From assembly GCF_014279775.1 (NCBI RefSeq), contig NZ_CP047961.1, positions 1,364,001 to 1,428,000 of the forward strand: a stretch of DNA of 64,000 bases, written 5' to 3'. Position 1 is the first letter of the stretch, and the number at the start of each line of letters is the position of its first letter. The translations under genes were made by a program, and so were the position numbers. Source of the DNA: Synechococcus sp. PROS-9-1 (GTDB lineage Bacteria > Cyanobacteriota > Cyanobacteriia > PCC-6307 > Cyanobiaceae). The notes below the pieces were generated by a model, which worked only from the letters and a program-made list of their open reading frames with translations, did not search any database and was not told the origin of the DNA. Shown here in pieces: positions 41,526-48,966 of the stretch.

Positions 41526-42308
41526 ATGGTGGAAAGCCGAAAGTCAGTGCCAGAACACCCCCCCCCAGGCCAGCACCAACTTTCCCTATGGCGTCGAACG
41601 CCTCCCCTGGTGTTGCCGATGTTGGTGCTGAGCTGCGGGCTTGTTCTGGCTGGAGCTGTTGCCGTGAAAGGGATTCGAACCGCAACAGACACCGTGACCG
41701 TGACCGGTGCCAGCACCGAACGGCTTCGTAGCGACTACGCAGATTGGACCGTGACCGTGAGCGGCAATGGTCTCAGCCAGCAGCAGGCCTATCAAAATCT
41801 GCAACCCGATTTGAAGCGAGCGCTCGCCTTTCTGCAAGATGCGGGCATTCCAGAAAGCAACACCCAACTCACTGTTTTACGAACTGATCGCAACGACATT
41901 CGCAACCGTGTGACCGGGATGCTCACCAATACGGAGTGGACAGCACGTCAATCCATCCACGTTGGCAGCTCAGATGTGGCCTTAATCCGCAAGGCATCGA
42001 ACTCCATCAGCAACCTGATTGGTGATGGTGTGTCGTTGGCGATTCAGCCACCGGCTTACACCTACACAAAATTGGCTGAAAAGCGCGTTGACATGCTGGC
42101 CAAAGCCACTGCCGATGCTCGAGATCGAGCGATTGCGATCGCAGGTGAGGCTGGTTCCGGCATTGGAGCGATTACCAATGCCGACACAGGTACCTTCCAA
42201 ATCACCGTGCCGAACTCCACCAAAATGGGGAGCTATGGCTCCTATGACACCAGCACCATCGACAAAGACATCACTGCGGTGATGGGAGTGACATTCAGAG
42301 TGCAGTGA
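41526..42308 (+). CDS. SIMPL-domain (DUF541) periplasmic/membrane protein
   Basis: A 260-residue protein. A proline-rich cytoplasmic start and one hydrophobic helix (LVLPMLVLSCGLVLAGAVA, about residues 28-46) precede the SIMPL domain: VTVTGASTERLRSDYADW, TVSGNGLSQQQAYQNL and the C-terminal MGVTFRVQ. SIMPL proteins form large oligomers at the outer side of the membrane and are linked to stress tolerance. The rhomboid gene starts inside its stop codon (GTGA), so the two are coupled. Confidence 0.85.
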   Translation: MVESRKSVPEHPPPGQHQLSLWRRTPPLVLPMLVLSCGLVLAGAVAVKGIRTATDTVTVTGASTERLRSDYADWTVTVSGNGLSQQQAYQNLQPDLKRALAFLQDAGIPESNTQLTVLRTDRNDIRNRVTGMLTNTEWTARQSIHVGSSDVALIRKASNSISNLIGDGVSLAIQPPAYTYTKLAEKRVDMLAKATADARDRAIAIAGEAGSGIGAITNADTGTFQITVPNSTKMGSYGSYDTSTIDKDITAVMGVTFRVQ

Positions 42309-42841
42309 TCGTTCTTCCCTTGATCCTTTTAGGTCTGTCCTGGCTTCAGGAAGGCATCGATCAACTCCTGCTAGGCGGACGATGGAATTTGGCTATGGGG
42401 CCTGGCACACCTTGGTGGACCCTGATCACCGCTCCATTCAGCCATGGAGATCTAGGTCACCTGATCGGGAACAGCATTGTTTTTCTACCCCTTAGCTATC
42501 TCGTGCTGTTGAAAAGCCTGCGCGGTTATGTGGCGGTTTGGATTGCCGTGATTCTTCTCGAAATTCCGCTCTGGTTGTTTTGGCCTGTGGGCAGCCACGG
42601 ACTCTCTGGTGTCGTCTATGGACTCCTTGGCTATCTCGTGCTCATCGGATTTCTCGAACGACGACCGATGGCCATCGCTTTGAGCGTGATTGCCGTTGCC
42701 TTCTACGGAAGCGCCCTCCCTGGATTGCTGCCTTGGGCTTCACCCGCGGGAGTGAGCTGGATTGGCCATGCGAGTGGATTCATCGCTGGCCTTTTGGCAG
42801 CCGGAGCTGTGTCACGTGAGCCCCATCAGTCGTCAGCCTGA
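42305..42841 (+). CDS. Rhomboid-family intramembrane serine protease
   Basis: A 178-residue polytopic protein with about six spans. The rhomboid features are present: a His/Asn loop (FSHGDLGHLIGN), the catalytic Ser motif SGVVYG within GLSGVVYGLLGY, and a His in the last helix (WIGHASGFIAG). It cleaves membrane helices of other proteins; substrates unknown. It overlaps the SIMPL gene by four bases, suggesting that the protease and the SIMPL protein function together. The GTG at 42305 is the start. Confidence 0.85.
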   Translation: MIVLPLILLGLSWLQEGIDQLLLGGRWNLAMGPGTPWWTLITAPFSHGDLGHLIGNSIVFLPLSYLVLLKSLRGYVAVWIAVILLEIPLWLFWPVGSHGLSGVVYGLLGYLVLIGFLERRPMAIALSVIAVAFYGSALPGLLPWASPAGVSWIGHASGFIAGLLAAGAVSREPHQSSA

Positions 42842-43050
42842 TCCTCAGCTGATTTGAGAAAGCGACCAGACAATCGAACAGCCAAGACAGAACAAGCCGC
42901 TCCATAGCCGATAAATGTGGCCACTTGACCAAAAGATCCCATCTCGTAGACCTCTCCGCTTAACAACACCCAATCAATGAGTGATGAGGCGACACCCCAC
43001 ACAACAACCCAAACCGAAACGTAGAGAATCCCCCTCACGGCGGTGTTCAC
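42826..43050 (-). CDS. Small membrane protein (74 aa)
   Basis: Seventy-four residues with two hydrophobic helices (GILYVSVWVVVWGVASSL, about 8-25, and a second FIGYGAACSVLAVRL, about 46-60) and a charged tail (KSAEDQADD). ATG start at 43050. Its 3' end overlaps the end of the rhomboid gene by 16 bases. No family recognised. Confidence 0.65.
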   Translation of the reverse strand: MNTAVRGILYVSVWVVVWGVASSLIDWVLLSGEVYEMGSFGQVATFIGYGAACSVLAVRLSGRFLKSAEDQADD

Positions 43051-43139
43051 GGCAGCTCCTTTTGAAAATGCTTGTTCGACCCGACGCTAAGCCAAACGTT
43101 CATCAGATAACACCTTCCTCTAATTAAGGAGGCGGCGGC

Positions 43140-43220
43140 ATTGGCATTGGCCTGGTTCTGGCGGCATTAATTCTTGGAGGTGCGCTGGTCTATGCCGTCA
43201 CAATCTGGTCAAACACGTAG
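43140..43220 (+). CDS. Possible 26-aa hydrophobic peptide with ATT start
   Basis: A strong ribosome site (AAGGAGG, 43126-43132) is followed 7 bases later by ATT, then a frame of 26 codons (GIGLVLAALILGGALVYAV, then TIWSNT) that is one perfect transmembrane helix. There is no ATG, GTG or TTG in frame, so it would need the rare ATT start. If real it is a single-span peptide of the size of small photosystem or cytochrome subunits. A 24-codon ATG frame follows at 43227-43301 but is weaker. Confidence 0.35.
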   Translation: MGIGLVLAALILGGALVYAVTIWSNT

Positions 43221-43357
43221 ATAAGAATGATCAAAGCGCCCAAAGAAGCAATCCAGAAAGGCGTGTACACCCTTAAAAAAGCCATTCAGCCTGGCTCGTA
43301 AGGGTTCAATCCTTGCTGTTCTGATCACGAAGATCAATAGACCCAAGAGTCAAGACT

Positions 43358-43633
43358 TCATCCCCCTTCCGCCGATTGCTGCTGGCTGTGATGGCGGTAC
43401 AGGTCGCTATCTCCATCAGTGTTGCTCTCAGATTTCGCTTGGGACTGGGGACGAGATCGCAGCTGAGGGGACTCAACTTCTGAACAATGTTCATCGGAAC
43501 TCACGCCCTTTTCTTCTCGTGCGATCGCACGCTCATAGGCCGAAGTGACGTCTGTTGAACCGTCGTTACGAACAGATGACATGGCCGCAAAAGCAGTGTG
43601 GTCATGATGGCAGTCCTGCAACTCGATGACCAT
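43358..43633 (-). CDS. Polar hypothetical protein (91 aa)
   Basis: Ninety-one residues, polar and probably disordered: an N-terminal VIELQDCHHDHTAFAAM, then TSAYERAIAREEKGV and a long Ser/Gln/Asp/Glu tail. ATG at 43633, whose bases overlap the TTG start of the divergent endonuclease gene. No family recognised. Confidence 0.45.
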   Translation of the reverse strand: MVIELQDCHHDHTAFAAMSSVRNDGSTDVTSAYERAIAREEKGVSSDEHCSEVESPQLRSRPQSQAKSESNTDGDSDLYRHHSQQQSAEGG

Positions 43634-44286
43634 TGCTCAAAAAAGAGCGTGCTGCCCATCTGCTCTGCCGCCTGGATGAGCACTATCCAGATCCACCCAT
43701 TCCTCTCGATCACAGCGACCCTTTCAGCCTGCTGATCGCTGTGCTCCTTAGCGCGCAGTGCACCGACAAAAAGGTCAATGAAGTGACGCCGGCCTTGTTT
43801 GCTGCTGGACCAACTCCAATTGCCATGGCGGCTTTAACAGAAGCAGAGATTTTCCAACACATCCGCCAGCTCGGCCTCGCCAAAACGAAGGCCCGCAACG
43901 TGCACAAACTTGCTCACCTGTTGATCACTGTGCATGGGGGAAACGTGCCCAGAAGCTTTGAAGAACTGGAGGCGCTGCCTGGCGTAGGCCACAAAACCGC
44001 CAGCGTGGTGATGGCCCAAGCCTTTGGAGTACCGGCCTTCCCTGTGGACACTCACATTCATCGATTAGCGCAGCGCTGGGGGCTCAGCAATGGAGACAGC
44101 GTTGAGCGCACCGAAAAGGATTTGAAATCCCTATTCCCCCCAGAGAGCTGGAACAAGCTCCACCTGCAAATCATTTTTTATGGACGCGAGCACTGCACTG
44201 CTCGTGGATGCGATGGAACCGTTTGCCCAATGTGCCGCGAGCTGTACCCGAAGCGAAGACAGCCTGTGATTTGGAGAAGGCAATAG
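43633..44286 (+). CDS. nth: Endonuclease III (DNA glycosylase/AP lyase)
   Basis: A 217-residue base-excision repair enzyme that removes oxidised pyrimidines. The helix-hairpin-helix LEALPGVGHKTASVV carries the catalytic Lys121; the catalytic Asp is Asp139 in FPVDTHIHR. The C-terminal iron-sulphur region has four cysteines (188, 193, 198, 201) but with spacing C-x4-C-x4-C-x2-C instead of the classical C-x6-C-x2-C-x5-C. Start is a TTG at 43633 because upstream codons in frame contain a stop. Divergent from the 91-aa gene with overlapping start codons. Confidence 0.9.
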   Translation: MLKKERAAHLLCRLDEHYPDPPIPLDHSDPFSLLIAVLLSAQCTDKKVNEVTPALFAAGPTPIAMAALTEAEIFQHIRQLGLAKTKARNVHKLAHLLITVHGGNVPRSFEELEALPGVGHKTASVVMAQAFGVPAFPVDTHIHRLAQRWGLSNGDSVERTEKDLKSLFPPESWNKLHLQIIFYGREHCTARGCDGTVCPMCRELYPKRRQPVIWRRQ

Positions 44287-44313
44287 CCGCAAGACGGTCC
44301 AACGTCAAATCTC

Positions 44314-44338
44314 TGTTACAGTTCGTTTCAATTGAAAC
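44314..44338 (+). promoter_or_regulatory. Extended -10 box and 14-bp palindrome ahead of the second hli
   Basis: TG at 44314 with TACAGT (44317-44322) forms an extended -10 box, and GTTTCAATTGAAAC (44325-44338) is a perfect 14-bp palindrome ending 6 bases before the ATG. The palindrome could be an operator or a 5' mRNA hairpin. The -10 box is almost the same as that ahead of ocp. Confidence 0.4.
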
Positions 44339-44344
44339 ACCACC

Positions 44345-44581
44345 ATGGAACGCACTCCCGCTAACGACACCTGGTTCCAAGGCAAAGCAGCTCGCTCCAT
44401 TCACGAAGATCAACTCAAGAAGGTTGAACTTTTCAACGGTCGCGCCGCCATGATCGGTTTTGTGATCGGGGTCATTACGGAAGGGCTCACAGGCCAAGGC
44501 ATCCTTCACCAGATCGGCCTAGGCCCCCTGGTTGATGGCTACGTGAATTGCAGCGCTCAGATGCTCCCCTTCTGTTTCTGA
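44345..44581 (+). CDS. hli: High-light-inducible protein (second copy)
   Basis: Seventy-eight residues with the chlorophyll-binding motif ELFNGRAAMIGFVIGVITE (about residues 29-47). The N-terminal part is polar (ERTPANDTWFQGKAARS) and the C-terminus extends past the helix with two Cys (NCSAQMLPFC). It belongs to the same family as the protein at 23757. An inverted repeat follows its stop codon. Confidence 0.93.
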   Translation: MERTPANDTWFQGKAARSIHEDQLKKVELFNGRAAMIGFVIGVITEGLTGQGILHQIGLGPLVDGYVNCSAQMLPFCF

Positions 44582-44589
44582 TCAGACCA

Positions 44590-44642
44590 GCCAATCTCTG
44601 TCAGCCACTTGCCCTTAGAATGAAGGGCTGACAGAGATTGGC
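44590..44642 (+). repeat. 17-bp perfect inverted repeat between hli and the next gene
   Basis: GCCAATCTCTGTCAGCC (44590-44606) is exactly complementary to 44626-44642, giving a 17-bp stem with a 19-base loop. It lies just after the hli stop and ends two bases before the ATG of the next gene, so that gene's ribosome site would be inside the stem. An inner alternative, GCCCTT (44611-44616) with AAGGGC (44623-44628), is mutually exclusive with part of it. No T-run follows, so it may be a translational switch or a factor-dependent terminator. Confidence 0.65.
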
Positions 44643-44644
44643 CA

Positions 44645-44914
44645 ATGGCTCGAAAGCGGCGCAAACTCAGCAAAGACATGGAAGCCGAAATTAAAGCGGC
44701 CCATAAAAAAGTTGAGTTTATTTCTGCGTTAATTCGAGACATCCGCGAAGAAGACATTCAAAACGAATATGCGGAAGCATTTGTGCAAGTGCATGCCGCA
44801 TGTAGCCATCTCGCCCAGCTTTATGACGCTGAGGGCATCACTGAAGAAAGTGAAGGCACACTGGTTCTCTACAAAGGTCTTCTCAATCAATTTGAAGAAG
44901 ATTATGAGCTCTAG
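44645..44914 (+). CDS. Hypothetical protein (89 aa), helical
   Basis: Eighty-nine residues: a basic start (ARKRRKLSKDMEAEIKAAH) followed by acidic helices (EFISALIRDIREEDIQNEY, then HLAQLYDAEGITEESEG). The whole is probably a helical bundle. Its ATG is two bases after the 17-bp inverted repeat. It is followed by a terminator at 44956-44984. No family recognised, but it is probably conserved in marine Synechococcus. Confidence 0.65.
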   Translation: MARKRRKLSKDMEAEIKAAHKKVEFISALIRDIREEDIQNEYAEAFVQVHAACSHLAQLYDAEGITEESEGTLVLYKGLLNQFEEDYEL

Positions 44915-44955
44915 GACATTTTCAGAATCTGGACCTCACCTACTAATTTTTTGCT

Positions 44956-44984
44956 AAAAACCCGGTACAACCGGATGGGTTTTT
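44956..44984 (+). terminator. Terminator after the 89-aa gene
   Basis: AAAAACCC (44956-44963) pairs with GGGTTTTT (44977-44984), the stem giving its own T-run; the inner GC content is moderate. It lies 40 bases after the stop and 12 bases before the next ATG. Confidence 0.6.
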
Positions 44985-44996
44985 AGAAATGGTTTG

Positions 44997-45506
44997 ATGC
45001 CAGAGAACAACGATCCACGCTGGTTCACATTGGCAATGGCAAGCCACTGGCCCCTCGCTGTTGTGATTGCGGCGTGGTCAGTTGCCGTTGCTGCAACCCA
45101 GATTCTCCGTCAACCCATTCCCATCGGCCTGCCCCTCGATCAGCCGTTGCCAGTGCGCCTCGTCGGCGGAGTCACTGTTGACGAAATCATGGCACCGGTC
45201 AGTGTGAGAAGTGAGGGTGCGATCGCAATTGAGGCCGCGGAAGTCCTTCCCGTTCAAGGCCAAGTTTCCGTCAATAAACCCGTCTTGATTGACTCAAATC
45301 AAACACTCGAGGTGCAAGGTCAGGTTTCAGTTGATGAGGTCACAACGCCAGTCAAAGTGCAAGGTGTGCATGAAGGTCCTGTACTTGTAGGAACATCCGA
45401 CGAAGATCAGTTAACCGTTGGTGGAGCGGTAGAAGTCACTGAAGTAGGCGGTCGGATCAATGTTCGCCTGCGAGATGCAGCGAAATCGATCCTGCCAATT
45501 CCTTAA
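44997..45506 (+). CDS. Membrane-anchored hypothetical protein (169 aa)
   Basis: A 169-residue protein: short polar start (PENNDPRWFT), one hydrophobic helix (PLAVVIAAWSVAVAATQIL, about 19-37), then a beta-rich tail of repeated Val/Glu/Gln strands (VQGQVSVNKPVLIDSNQT, EVQGQVSVDEVTTPVKVQG) that resembles a stacked repeat. Trunk outside the cytoplasm is likely. It directly precedes the PfkB kinase gene with no gap (stop at 45504-45506, ATG at 45507), so the two are coupled. Confidence 0.6.
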   Translation: MPENNDPRWFTLAMASHWPLAVVIAAWSVAVAATQILRQPIPIGLPLDQPLPVRLVGGVTVDEIMAPVSVRSEGAIAIEAAEVLPVQGQVSVNKPVLIDSNQTLEVQGQVSVDEVTTPVKVQGVHEGPVLVGTSDEDQLTVGGAVEVTEVGGRINVRLRDAAKSILPIP

Positions 45507-46328
45507 ATGGCCTCACTTCCCGCTGATCTCACGCTTGCTGTTGTCGGGCACCTCGAGTGGGTTACTTTTCTTGCCGTCAATGAACTCCCTGCGCCTGGGC
45601 AGATCAGCCGTGCCCATCGCTCCCTCGAAGAACCAGCTGGAGCCGGAGCTGTCGTGGCTGTTCAACTGGCCAGGTTGACGGGGCAAAAAGTGGCTTTCTT
45701 CACGGCCCTTGGCAGGGATGAGATCGGCGCGCGAAGCGAAGCACGCCTGCGCGAGTTGGGTGTCACCCCAATCGTTGCCTGGCGTGACCAACCCACCCGC
45801 CGCGGGATCAGCTTGGTTGATCGCAGCAGCGATCGGGCGATCACGGTGATTGGAGAGCGGCTGACGCCAGTCGCTTATGACCCACTGCCCTGGGAGCATC
45901 TCGCCGATTGCGCTGGGGTGTTCGTCTCTGCAACCGATTCTGAGGGCCTCAAGCTGGCACGAGCAGCCAAAGTTTTAACGGCAACGCCCCGCCTTCGGGT
46001 CCCCGTTCTTCAAGGGGCAGGAGTCAGTCTCGATGCCTTGATCGGCAGCAATTTGGATCCAGGCGAATGCATCGAAGAGGGTGCACTCACACCAGCACCA
46101 ACCTTGCGGATTGCCACGGAAGGAGAGAAGGGAGGGATCCTCATTCCAGGAGGACGATTTGAAGCCCAACCCCTGCCAGGAGCCCTTACGGAAACCTATG
46201 GATGCGGCGACAGCTTTGCGGCTGGCGTGACGGCTGGACTCGCTGCTGGATGGTCCACCACTGACGCCATCAAGCTTGGGGCCCAGTGTGGTGCGACCTG
46301 TGCAACCCACTTCGGTCCCTACGCCTGA
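45507..46328 (+). CDS. PfkB-family carbohydrate kinase
   Basis: A 273-residue ribokinase-like kinase. The N-terminal signature TLAVVGHLEWVTFLA and GAGAVVAVQLARL, and the C-terminal ATP-site motif YGCGDSFAAGVTAGLAAG (equivalent of D-T-x-GAGD, with the catalytic Asp) are present. The family phosphorylates sugars or nucleosides; the substrate is not evident. It is shorter than classical ribokinases by 30-40 residues. Translated immediately after the 169-aa membrane protein. Confidence 0.85.
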   Translation: MASLPADLTLAVVGHLEWVTFLAVNELPAPGQISRAHRSLEEPAGAGAVVAVQLARLTGQKVAFFTALGRDEIGARSEARLRELGVTPIVAWRDQPTRRGISLVDRSSDRAITVIGERLTPVAYDPLPWEHLADCAGVFVSATDSEGLKLARAAKVLTATPRLRVPVLQGAGVSLDALIGSNLDPGECIEEGALTPAPTLRIATEGEKGGILIPGGRFEAQPLPGALTETYGCGDSFAAGVTAGLAAGWSTTDAIKLGAQCGATCATHFGPYA

Positions 46329-46393
46329 GCACAAAAACACTGAATAAAAACAGTGGTGGGCTGACCAGAGTGATGGAGCTCGATTCCGTTCTT

Positions 46394-46519
46394 ACTGAGC
46401 CATCACAACAAAAAAGCCCCCACCTTTCGGCGGGAGCTTTCTAGTTCAGTTGATCTGAACTTTGGATGATTTCCAGATCAACCGATTGCAGGTGCCTGAA
46501 GAGCCACAGGTGTGGACTC
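46394..46519. repeat. 126-bp block shared by both psbA 3' ends (copy A)
   Basis: Bases 46394-46519 are identical to 48841-48966: they span the intergenic end, the terminator, the stop codon and the last codons of psbA. The sequences diverge on both sides. Because the same order is kept relative to each gene, this reflects gene conversion or selection on the 3' region, not a mobile repeat. Confidence 0.9.
46407..46438 (-). terminator. Terminator of psbA (D1:2 form)
   Basis: AGCTCCCGCC / GGTGGGGGCT read on the minus strand (46429-46438 with 46415-46424), GAAA loop, followed by TTTTTTGTTG. It is about 40 bases past the stop codon. Confidence 0.85.
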
Positions 46520-47557
46520 AGCAGCAGCCAGGTCGAGAGGGAAGTTATGAGCGTTGCGCTCGTGCATCACTTCCATGCCAAGTCCAGCTCTGTTAAGAAC
46601 ATCGGCCCAGGTGTTCAGGACGCGGCCCTGACCATCAAGGATCGACTGGTTGAAGTTGAAGCCGTTCAAGTTGAAGGCCATGGTTGACACGCCAAGAGCG
46701 GTGAACCAGATGCCGACAACAGGCCAGGCTGCAAGGAAGAAGTGAAGGCTACGGCTGTTGTTGAAGGAGGCGTATTGGAAGATCAGGCGACCGAAGTAGC
46801 CGTGAGCAGCCACGATGTTGTACGTCTCTTCTTCTTGGCCGAACTTATAGCCGTAGTTCTGGGACTCGGTCTCGGTTGTTTCACGAACCAAGGAGGAGGT
46901 CACCAATGAACCGTGCATGGCGGAGAACAGTGAACCACCGAAGACACCAGCCACTCCAAGCATGTGGAAGGGGTGCATCAGGATGTTGTGCTCAGCCTGG
47001 AAGACCAACATGTAGTTGAAGGTTCCAGAGATGCCCAAAGGCATGGCGTCAGAGAACGAACCCTGACCGAAGGGGTAGACCAGGAACACTGCAGATGCAG
47101 CAGCAACAGGTGCGCTGTATGCAACACAGATCCAAGGGCGCATGCCCAAGCGGTAGGAAAGTTCCCACTCACGTCCCATATAGGCGTAGATGCCGATCAG
47201 GAAGTGGAAAACAACCAGTTGGAAAGGACCGCCGTTGTAGAGCCACTCGTCGAGTGAGGCAGCTTCCCAGATTGGGTAGAAGTGCAAGCCAATAGCGTTG
47301 CTGGAAGGAACAACAGCACCAGAGATGATGTTGTTGCCATACATCAGTGAACCTGCAACAGGCTCGCGGATGCCGTCGATATCAACCGGAGGTGCGGCGA
47401 TAAAAGCAACGATGAAGCAAGTGGTAGCGGCAAGCAGTGTGGGGATCATCAGAACACCGAACCAACCGACATAAAGACGGTTGTTGGTGGAGGTGACCCA
47501 CTCACAGAACTGCTGCCAGCCGTTAGCGCCGGAGCGCTGCTGGATGGTGGTAGTCAT
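46478..47557 (-). CDS. psbA: Photosystem II D1 protein, D1:2 isoform (Glu130)
   Basis: A 359-residue D1 reaction-centre protein with five spans and the C-terminal processing region ([18 protein letters not shown], cleaved after the Ala in the AES region). Position 130 is Glu ([13 protein letters not shown]), the mark of the D1:2 or high-light form that gives better photoprotection. Ligands for the manganese cluster and QB are in the conserved helices ([10 protein letters not shown] and others). It is the first of two psbA genes here; only the C-terminal 14 codons and the 3' region are fully identical to the second. Confidence 0.98.
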   Translation of the reverse strand: MTTTIQQRSGANGWQQFCEWVTSTNNRLYVGWFGVLMIPTLLAATTCFIVAFIAAPPVDIDGIREPVAGSLMYGNNIISGAVVPSSNAIGLHFYPIWEAASLDEWLYNGGPFQLVVFHFLIGIYAYMGREWELSYRLGMRPWICVAYSAPVAAASAVFLVYPFGQGSFSDAMPLGISGTFNYMLVFQAEHNILMHPFHMLGVAGVFGGSLFSAMHGSLVTSSLVRETTETESQNYGYKFGQEEETYNIVAAHGYFGRLIFQYASFNNSRSLHFFLAAWPVVGIWFTALGVSTMAFNLNGFNFNQSILDGQGRVLNTWADVLNRAGLGMEVMHERNAHNFPLDLAAAESTPVALQAPAIG

Positions 47558-47740
47558 GAGAACGGAAAAGAGCCTTTGGGATGAATCCCGGTGGCGAATA
47601 AGGAAGGTCGGTTAACCCGACACAGGCAATGTAACGGAAGATTGCGCTGCTAACACGATCTCCGCCGTGAGCCCTCCTGATCCCAACGATTAGCTCAGCT
47701 GATCATTGGCCTTATTGCTGGCGCTAATAGCATTAAGAGG

Positions 47741-48796
47741 ATGCAAACAAGTCGACGCTTATTTCTGAAGCTGTTAGCAACCACGGCAGTGAGTCGGGGC
47801 TTGATTCATGCCGTTCAAGCAGCGTCCAACCCAAAAACGTTTGAATCAACGGCCCTCTCAGAGCGAGGAGATCTTCGCCTGGCCTTGATCAGTGATCTCA
47901 ACGGACCTTATGGGTCAACCCGATACAGCCCAAGCGTGGCAACAGGACTTGATCTGCTGTCTGAACTGAAACCAGATCTGGTGCTTTGCGCAGGGGACAT
48001 GGTGGCCGGCCAGAAGATCAGCCTGACGGATTCTCAACTTGAAGCGATGTGGAGCAGCTTCCAATCCACGATTCTCAATCCCCTCCTTCAGCAAGGGATT
48101 GGAATAATCCCAACCATGGGCAATCACGACGCATCCAGTCAAACAACGGCCTCTCGGTACGTTTTTGCAAGAGAACGCCATCAGGCAAAGACCTTTTGGG
48201 AACGTCAGAAGAACCGGCTTGGGCTCGAGTTCATCGACGCGAAGCACTATCCCTTCCAGTTCAGCGTTAAACAACCTGGCTTGTTCATAGTCGTGATTGA
48301 TGCCTCTTCCGCCAATGTTGATCGAGGTCAACGGCGCTGGCTTGAGCAAGCACTTGCCTCAGAGTCCAGATCTCCAGACGATTGCTGTGTGGTGATGGGA
48401 CATCTCCCACTGACCGCCATCAGTGTTGGTCGAGATCGTGCCGGCGAGTGCATCGCAGACGCCATGCACCTCACCGATTTAATGCAACGTCATCAGGTAG
48501 ACCTCTATCTCTCAGGACATCACCATGCCTGGTATCCGGGCGAACTCAAGGGACAGCGCCTGCTCAGTCTTGGTGCCATGGGAAACGGACCTCGTCGGTT
48601 ACTAGGAACGCAACGCACATCTGATCCGAGCCTCACACTGCTTGATCTTTTTCAAGCCACAAAGGCTGTTCGTGAAACCACATTCAGCTTGAAAACATTG
48701 AAGACCATCAGCCTTGACTCCCTACCAAAGCAGTTGAGCGCAAAATCGTTTCCAAGCTTGAATCGGCGAAACACCAACTGGTCCTATGGCTCCTAA
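47741..48796 (+). CDS. Tat-exported metallophosphoesterase
   Basis: A 351-residue calcineurin-like phosphoesterase. The N-terminus has a twin-arginine signal (SRRLFLKLLATTAV) with a cleavage region near AVQAA. The metal-site motifs are in order: ISDLNGPYG (Asp), LCAGDMV, MGNHDAS, VVMGHLPLT and LSGHHHAWY. Phosphate-ester hydrolysis outside the cytoplasm is expected; the substrate is unknown. It stands on the plus strand between the two minus-strand psbA genes, with an AGAGG ribosome site before the ATG. Confidence 0.88.
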   Translation: MQTSRRLFLKLLATTAVSRGLIHAVQAASNPKTFESTALSERGDLRLALISDLNGPYGSTRYSPSVATGLDLLSELKPDLVLCAGDMVAGQKISLTDSQLEAMWSSFQSTILNPLLQQGIGIIPTMGNHDASSQTTASRYVFARERHQAKTFWERQKNRLGLEFIDAKHYPFQFSVKQPGLFIVVIDASSANVDRGQRRWLEQALASESRSPDDCCVVMGHLPLTAISVGRDRAGECIADAMHLTDLMQRHQVDLYLSGHHHAWYPGELKGQRLLSLGAMGNGPRRLLGTQRTSDPSLTLLDLFQATKAVRETTFSLKTLKTISLDSLPKQLSAKSFPSLNRRNTNWSYGS

Positions 48797-48840
48797 AGAC
48801 GCTCCCTGACGTGAACACATTGCATCTTCTTGAAGTTCTC

Positions 48841-48966
48841 ACTGAGCCATCACAACAAAAAAGCCCCCACCTTTCGGCGGGAGCTTTCTAGTTCAGTTGA
48901 TCTGAACTTTGGATGATTTCCAGATCAACCGATTGCAGGTGCCTGAAGAGCCACAGGTGTGGACTC
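48841..48966. repeat. 126-bp block shared by both psbA 3' ends (copy B)
   Basis: Identical to 46394-46519 (see that entry); it includes the terminator and the end of the second psbA gene. Confidence 0.9.
48854..48885 (-). terminator. Terminator of psbA (D1:1 form)
   Basis: Same hairpin and T-run as the terminator of the other psbA gene, at the same distance from the stop codon. Confidence 0.85.

Noticed and set aside
41668-41690. tRNA T-arm-like string (GGTTCGAATCCC on the minus strand)
   Set aside because: It lies inside the SIMPL coding region and no acceptor or anticodon arm can be folded around it.
43227-43301. 24-codon ATG frame after the ATT-start peptide
   Set aside because: Too short, with no hydrophobic segment and no separate ribosome site; kept only as a note.
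43295-43325. AAGGGTTCAATCCTT resembling a T-arm
   Set aside because: Upstream sequence has no cloverleaf potential; probably chance.
46964-47257. Plus-strand frames within psbA (also 49411-49704)
   Set aside because: Antisense shadows of psbA that recur in both copies because the coding sequence is conserved.
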